Positions 58,483-64,000 of a stretch of 64,000 bases of DNA are shown here, one piece after another. How positions within the stretch are numbered: the stretch's first letter is position 1; every line of letters starts with the position of its first letter. The stretch is from contig NC_081338.1 in assembly GCF_022539665.2 (NCBI RefSeq), positions 2,789,679 through 2,853,678 of the forward strand, given 5' to 3'. The position numbers and the translations under genes are program-made. The notes below the pieces were generated by a model, which was not told the origin of the DNA, searched no databases, and saw only the letters and a list, made by a program, of their open reading frames with translations. Origin of the DNA: Daphnia carinata (taxonomy: Eukaryota; Arthropoda; Branchiopoda; Diplostraca; Daphniidae).

Positions 58483-59282
58483 CTGTTTTCGAAAAAAAAA
58501 AAATTCAAATAATAAAACAAAAACATGTTAATTAGGTCGTTTTCAATGAAAGAATAAAGAAACGCACCGATTCGAAACGTCACTACAATTACGGTCGAAT
58601 TTCATATCGGTACACCTTTTTATTTCTTCAGAAAAAAAAAAAACCTTTCTACTCGTGCAGATGTACAGCGAGAGACTGAACGGATCGGGTCTCATCTCCT
58701 TGAGTTTTCCCTTAATACTTTGGCCAGTAACCCGAGATATCCCCAGAACCGGTCCAAACTTCTCGGTTCAAGATCTTTTTTCTTTTTTGCTGTTCCCTTT
58801 TTCAAGAATAGTAGCGATTGTCCATTGGTCTAGCACGTGGGTTCTCCCGTTTCAAGGATAGGCACGTGTAGTATTGCGAAAAAAACAAAAAATAAAAGAC
58901 GTGTAGCACATTCACAAACAAAAAGAGTCATCTCTGTAGCAATGACTAGGGCCATGGCAACCGATAACTTGCTGAACCCACCCAGGTGTTGGCTCAGTGC
59001 CCGTTGCTACGCGGTTACTCGAAATTTCGCGACCGATTCCCGGGTGTGGCCACGATTAAAACACACACACACAAAAAAAACAAGTTGCCCTTTGATTCTA
59101 ATGTCATGGAACCCTAACAGCACGAGCTGCGATAACTGTTGTGTGTTGACAAAAATCAAGTCGAGCTGTCAAAAGAACTTAATCACCTGATTGACTCTTA
59201 ATCTCTACTTCTAGACTGTTCTATTATGTAAATCAATTAAAGGGGGGGGGAAACTCTTACAAATGACAATAAGTTTCTTTAC
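58483..59282 (-). other. Intron of the Spot14-family gene
   Basis: Between the main exon and the proximal alternative first exon. No coding region is supported here. Confidence 0.5.
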
Positions 59283-59296
59283 CTGAAATTGTTCAT
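59283..59296 (-). CDS. MID1IP1: Proximal alternative first coding exon of the Spot14-family gene
   Basis: The minus strand reads ATGAACAATTTCAG followed by GTAAAG, a good donor. It ends in phase 2, so splicing to 58482 gives MNNFRNSSLRKTMSF in the main frame. The exon certainly extends upstream as 5' UTR. It may serve merely as a 5' UTR exon with initiation at 58460. The in-frame ATG and phase match support a short extension. Confidence 0.5.
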
Positions 59297-61509
59297 GAAA
59301 ACAAGACTCCCGACATTTTCCTCGGGCGTAATAATAACTACGACTAACTGAGGCCACCGCCACCGCTGCGGTATGTGCATGCATCGATCCAAAGGGATCA
59401 CGCCACTTTCAGTTCTCTTTTCTCATTGGTCCGAGCAGATTCCCACACACACTCTTAACGTCAGGCCGGTACGTGTGTGTGTGACGCAGCGTTGCCAGCC
59501 GTGTCCAAAATGGCTTCGCGCAGTTAGTCTTCCTTTCCCCATTTTCCTTTTAGTTTTCAGGTGAAAGCTTAACTATATACGTGTGTTTGTGACAATCAAA
59601 TTTCGACAGAAAAGAGAGGGATGTTTCGCCGACAAAAGATAAAGCCTTCCTGTTGTGTGACTAAGCGATAAGAACAAATGATAAAACACGGTACTCATCG
59701 TGTAACAAACAGGTGTTTTTCAACCGAAGAATGAAAATGGTGGGGGCCGCGTCACGTGACTGGCCTCGATTTCTTCGGCCGTTCTCTCTCTCTCTCTCTC
59801 TTTGGAAAGTAGGACCGACTAACTTCTGGACCTGTTTTTCTCTTTTCGAACGTTTTCCTCTCTTTTTTTCTCTCTCTCTCGTCATGTCTCTTGTGCATAA
59901 TTGACAGGTCAACTTACGTTAAAGGCGAATCGCGATGATACGAGTGCCGCGACATCTTTGATCTCAAATTGGCAGTAAATAGTGAAATTAAAAACCGAAA
60001 TCCAGAAAGGTCACACGATTGGGTCCACTGTCGAATTTTAAGTCCTTTTTGTTTTGTTGTTTGATTGTTTTGTTCTTTTCGAAATGGTCTTCACAGAAAA
60101 CACACTGCAAGGAGAGGGAAAAAAACACCTGTACAACGAAATATCTTATTGCGATCAGAGTCAACAGCTCTGTCCGAGTCGGGCCACTCGAATGAGACGA
60201 CTCTGGCCAGGTAACGGTGATTTTCCCTCCTCCTCCTCCTCATTTGGTCGGTGGTGCTGCTGCTGCAGTCCCATCGGCGCGTGAAAGTTTCCTCCCTCTC
60301 CATACCTCCTCCCACCTGAGACAGCGGTGGCGCTGTTGCTGGCAATTTACCTATGGCCCAAAAGCAGCCAAGCCCCTTGCCAGTCGTTTTCCCTTCTTAG
60401 ACGATTTCCAAAACAGCGTCTTCCCTTCCTTTCAAAAACTCAAATCCAAATCTTTTCGATTTCTTAAGGGTAGAAAAGAAAAAAAAGGGAAAAAAAAAGA
60501 AAAAAAGGCCTTCAAGAAAATGTCAGTTCTTAAAACGAAGGAAAAAAAAATAGACTAAAACAGGTTCTTATAGTTGGTTTTTTCCTAGTACCCTGTATAA
60601 AAAAAAAAAAAAAAACCTTCTCTTCCTCCTGGGGTTGCTGTTGACCCGAAAAATTTACCTAGCTCCAAATTTTTTTTGATTTTAAAAAGACACACAAAAA
60701 AAGATAGGGGGAGTTGAATGACCCGTTCAGGATATATGTTTAGGGATAAGAGTGTACGGTATGTTCTTCAAGTAAAAATAATATAGGTTGAATCCGGGTC
60801 AAAATAGGTCACGATTTTTTTATGCGGCTGGTCAGTTGTACACGTCCGCCAGTGAAAGTGGTCCGTCCTTGACGCTGTCTCGCAGCACCATGCAGGTGTA
60901 AAGGTGTTCAAGAGAATTCTCTCAACAGCTCTCTACAGCTCTCTCCGGCCGCAGACGAAGCTTCTCTCTTACGGCCATTTCATTTTCAAGGACTTTTTTT
61001 AGGTCTCTCTGTGCACGTCAAACATATCCGGCCCTTAAATTATCTCATTCAACCAGAGAAAGGCTGTCACACGACAGCTGCAAATACGTCGAACTAATCG
61101 CAGAAATAATGTGAATGAAATTATGTACGATATTACAACTAGTCTTAAAATAATAATAATAATAAGAGGGATCCAAGGCCATGGCTACTATGCAATAGAC
61201 ACACGCAAGATGACCTCTGGAGGAGCCGGAAACGTCATTTGGACAAATCCTTTTACAGACACAAAAGCTCCTCGGGGAAAAATCGGGAAGTTTTAGTCGA
61301 GCTCATCTTTTTAAAACTAAAGAATAATACCACAATACCTAAAAAAAAAAATATAAAACAATTGTTTTGAATATCCTGATGGGAAAACCCTCTGTTACGG
61401 ACGGTGGTGGGCAGGAGCTGGTACGAAATATTTAATGATGGGGTACGAACACAACAAAAAATTCCCCTGCCAGGTAAAGGACCTTTCTTTAAAAAAATAA
61501 AAATATCAC
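59297..61509. other. Intron/intergenic region with low-complexity tracts
   Basis: No supported coding region. Pyrimidine repeats (CT) occur near 59783-59801, and A-rich tracts near 60479-60510 and 60600-60616. The interval should contain the promoter of the proximal Spot14-family first exon. Confidence 0.4.
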
Positions 61510-61606
61510 CTGTCACGATCGGTGGTGTCCATGGGAGGGATGCACGAAGCAGCTTGGCGTAGCAGACGTATTTCTTGACTAATCATGAAACGTGATTCTC
61601 GGATCC
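61510..61606 (-). CDS. MID1IP1: Distal alternative exon of the Spot14-family gene
   Basis: An exon flanked by a 3' splice site (CCAACCCAG|G) and a donor (GACAG|GTGATA). From an internal ATG at 61586-61584 it reads MISQEIRLLRQAASCIPPMD and TTDRDR, ending in phase 2, the phase required to join 58482. The presence of a 3' splice site implies a further upstream exon; a donor TACGTAG|GTAATC near 62497 is a candidate. The peptide looks protein-like rather than random but I do not recognise it, and it could belong to a different gene reaching past the Spot14 locus. Confidence 0.4.
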
Positions 61607-64000
61607 TGGGTTGGAAAAACAGAAAGAAGACAAGTGTTACTGGGCTGTCATGGCATAAGATACGAGCCATGAACAATTTGTTTGCTTTAACATTTATGTA
61701 AACACTATACGGTTGTGAACAATCAATAAAGATAATAATTATCAGTATAGTCAATATAATCAATGATTTGTTTGGTTTCCTGGCAACCCAGGTCTACACC
61801 CCGTCATGGCGGAAGAAGGAAGCTGGCAACTTGACAAAAGAGGGCGATTGGACGAAGCGAGGGAGCCACGTGATGTACACGAGTATCGATTATTATTAGA
61901 AGCCTAGAGAAAGTGAAAATCTGCGAAGATACACACAAAGGATTCCCCTTAAAAAAAAAAACCATGCGGTTGTTGGGCGAATTTCAGCGAACAAAGTGAA
62001 AATGCTTTCAAAGAAGAAGGCAAAAACAACTCTCTCGAATTTTCGTGTATGTATAGTGTATCCCTAAAAGTGGAGAGAAGTTTCGATTATTAGGCACAGA
62101 CAAGCCGATGCTAGCTGCAAGGCATTAACACCCCCTTTGCCCGAAAGGAACAGAAAAATTCATGAACATACAAGGTAATGGAATGAATGAATTTTTTTTT
62201 TCTTTGACAACGACGACGAGACATCCACCTGGAATGCTCTTGGCGGAAGGTTGAAGTTGAAGAAAACGGCCACACACGCCCGCCACCGATAAGTCTAGGA
62301 AAGGAGGGAACTAGAGAACCTTGACCCACTCTCTTCGAAAACTCCTTCGATTTCTTTTCTCTCTCGTCTCTTTCTCACGTATACACATACATTCGAAATA
62401 TGTGTGTGAGTGTGTGTGTGTGTGTGTGAGAGAGACACTCCTCCAAAATATCCAGACAACATTACATTTTCATACCGAAATTAGGTCAGATGATTACCTA
62501 CGTATAGCCAGTTCACGGGGTCCTTCAAAGTTCTCTCTCCTCGTTCGTTTTCAGTCAGCACAGACAGTCTGACGGCCGGTCTCGGTAATTTGGCAACTTT
62601 TTGGCCACTCTGACGCGGTCGTTTGCCTTTTGCTGGCGAATGTAGAAAACAAAAGAAAAGTGCCGTTGCCACACCACACATACAGCTGCTTCGTTGGCTC
62701 TGACTTCTCTCACAGCTGATGTGGGCGAGGAAAATCCGCCATTCTCCCGCTCTAGATACGTTGATGCCGTGTGTGTGTGCAACTGCGCCGGTGCGATCTT
62801 ATTTTTCCCCTTTTTTGTTTCAGACGGTATTTTTTCCCCCCATTTTCTTGCCAGCAACAATGCTCTCGCCACCTATTGGCCATACATTGAAACACATCGT
62901 GCCACTGGCAGATTCGCACCAGGTAGCCGAGGAGAGGTAAGAAAAAAAACAAAAAAAAAAACATGTGTGTCCGTAAATTTTTTATTTTACTTTTTGTTTA
63001 GGGGAAGTGAGGTATGATTAGTCATCGAACGATGCCATCACGTCTTTCGTCTACCTCTACATTAACGATTCCATTGCCATAGTGTGTTACACGCACGGAC
63101 AGTACCTGCGGGAAGAGACTGCCTTTTTGACCCCATTCATCAGTGGACCAAAAAGCAGAATAAGGATGTATTTTTCCGTTTGCTGTTGACCTGCAACCTA
63201 TTTATGCTGTCGAGTCCAAAGTTTCTTCTAGGTGGAATGTTAAAAAGGTTGTATGCGTTTTGCTGGTTTTGCTCATCGTTTTTCAGCACGAAACGACTTG
63301 GCACTGTTCTACTTACTGCTTTCTGTCCCTGGTTTCTGGTTCGTTTGAAATGCATCAGGTCAACAGGTCACAGTGAAAGTACCTGTGTTATAATATCTCA
63401 AAAAGATTTTCATTCACGAACACTTTTCCGAGACTACCATCCATGGAACAGGTTTGGTCGAACTGGAAACACCAGCTTTCTTCTCACGAATGTCGGCAAC
63501 ACCGTGACGTTTATTTGCATGATACTTTCACCTTATAATGAAACCCACCATTCCACTATACAGTTTTTTTTGCCTTGTTTGCAAAAAGTCTAATATCTGT
63601 CGGTTCGACAAATCTACACGAACAAGATTTTTCGTTCTGTTTACACGTTTGATTGACGTTTTGTCCTCCTATTTTGTTCTTTCTTGAATTTAGACATAGC
63701 ACTTTTCCAACGGCGATACACCGTTGTTCAATATCGTTGGAAACGCCACGACAGGACATTTTGGCTAATCTCCTATAACGGTAAGTGGTTGAATCTCAGC
63801 CAGGAAATTTTCGATTCTGATTTGTCTTGTTTCATTTTTATGGTAAACATGTGTTGCGTCTGTTGTCCATATTAGATGCCGTTCTGGAAGCAAAACCGGT
63901 TGGATGGCGCCATCAAACTGCATGACCAACCCTCGCCACGTAAAATCTCTGTGTCATAACTGGCTATATCAAGTTAGTGAGTATGTGATAAAAGCACTTA
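61607..64000. other. Terminal region, no supported gene
   Basis: A TG repeat lies near 62400-62428 and A/T tracts are frequent. A plus-strand donor-like AGGAGAG|GTAAGA near 62937 and a minus-strand donor-like site near 62497 might mark untranslated first exons of divergent transcripts. I see no coding exon with confidence. Confidence 0.35.

Noticed and set aside
63084-63593. Plus-strand frame of 169 codons near the right edge
   Set aside because: No recognisable motif and composition typical of chance frames here; left unannotated, though a partial exon cannot be excluded.

Overview
The window looks like nuclear DNA of a small-genome arthropod, most likely a branchiopod crustacean such as Daphnia. 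The coding genes are compact and intron-rich, with many GT-AG introns of about 55-90 nt, and AT-rich homopolymer and dinucleotide tracts are abundant. The Dlg protein resembles the insect one, and one gene carries a juvenile-hormone-binding (Takeout-like) domain, an arthropod family. The species call is inference. All gene models were spliced by eye from the sequence, checking reading-frame phase at each junction.

Layout, left to right. (1) 1-6.1 kb: a two-finger C2H2 zinc-finger protein with long Gln/His tracts. (2) 6.1-9.4 kb: on the minus strand, a THUMPD2-like RNA methyltransferase followed only 21 nt later by an 8-exon coiled-coil protein. (3) 9.96-11.6 kb: a weakly supported small gene. 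(4) 11.95-16.0 kb: three adjacent mobile elements sharing the terminal sequence ATGGCAATCCGTTTTAC. The largest has ~0.6 kb inverted arms carrying coding exons, and its interior holds a run of RNA-like hairpins. (5) 16.2-17.9 kb: a leucine-rich-repeat-like protein. (6) 19.2-36.9 kb, minus strand: a complete 19-exon discs large (Dlg) MAGUK gene with L27, three PDZ, SH3 and GK domains, a second L27-less first exon, and a small membrane-protein gene nested in an intron. (7) 37.5-38.3 kb: TMEM126-like. (8) 38.9-39.9 kb: AMMECR1. (9) 40.7-42.5 kb: a secreted lipid-binding protein joining a Takeout/JHBP domain to a second, Der p 7-like half. (10) 43.4-47.4 kb: a GH65 glucosidase like PGGHG, here with a signal peptide. 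(11) 47.5-49.4 kb: a mitochondrial mTERF protein. (12) 50.3-52.9 kb: malate synthase, a glyoxylate-cycle enzyme, with an apparent one-base frameshift beside its catalytic motif. (13) 57.8-61.6 kb: a MID1IP1/Spot14 homologue with two candidate alternative first coding exons. The rest is intergenic or intronic.

There is no operon-like functional theme. Several genes relate to lipid or carbon handling (malate synthase, Spot14, the Takeout-like protein), but their proximity is not evidence of co-function. The most unusual items are the foldback-element cluster with structured hairpins, the stop-codon-separated methyltransferase/coiled-coil pair, the two-domain lipid-binding protein, the frameshifted malate synthase, and the alternative starts of dlg and Spot14.
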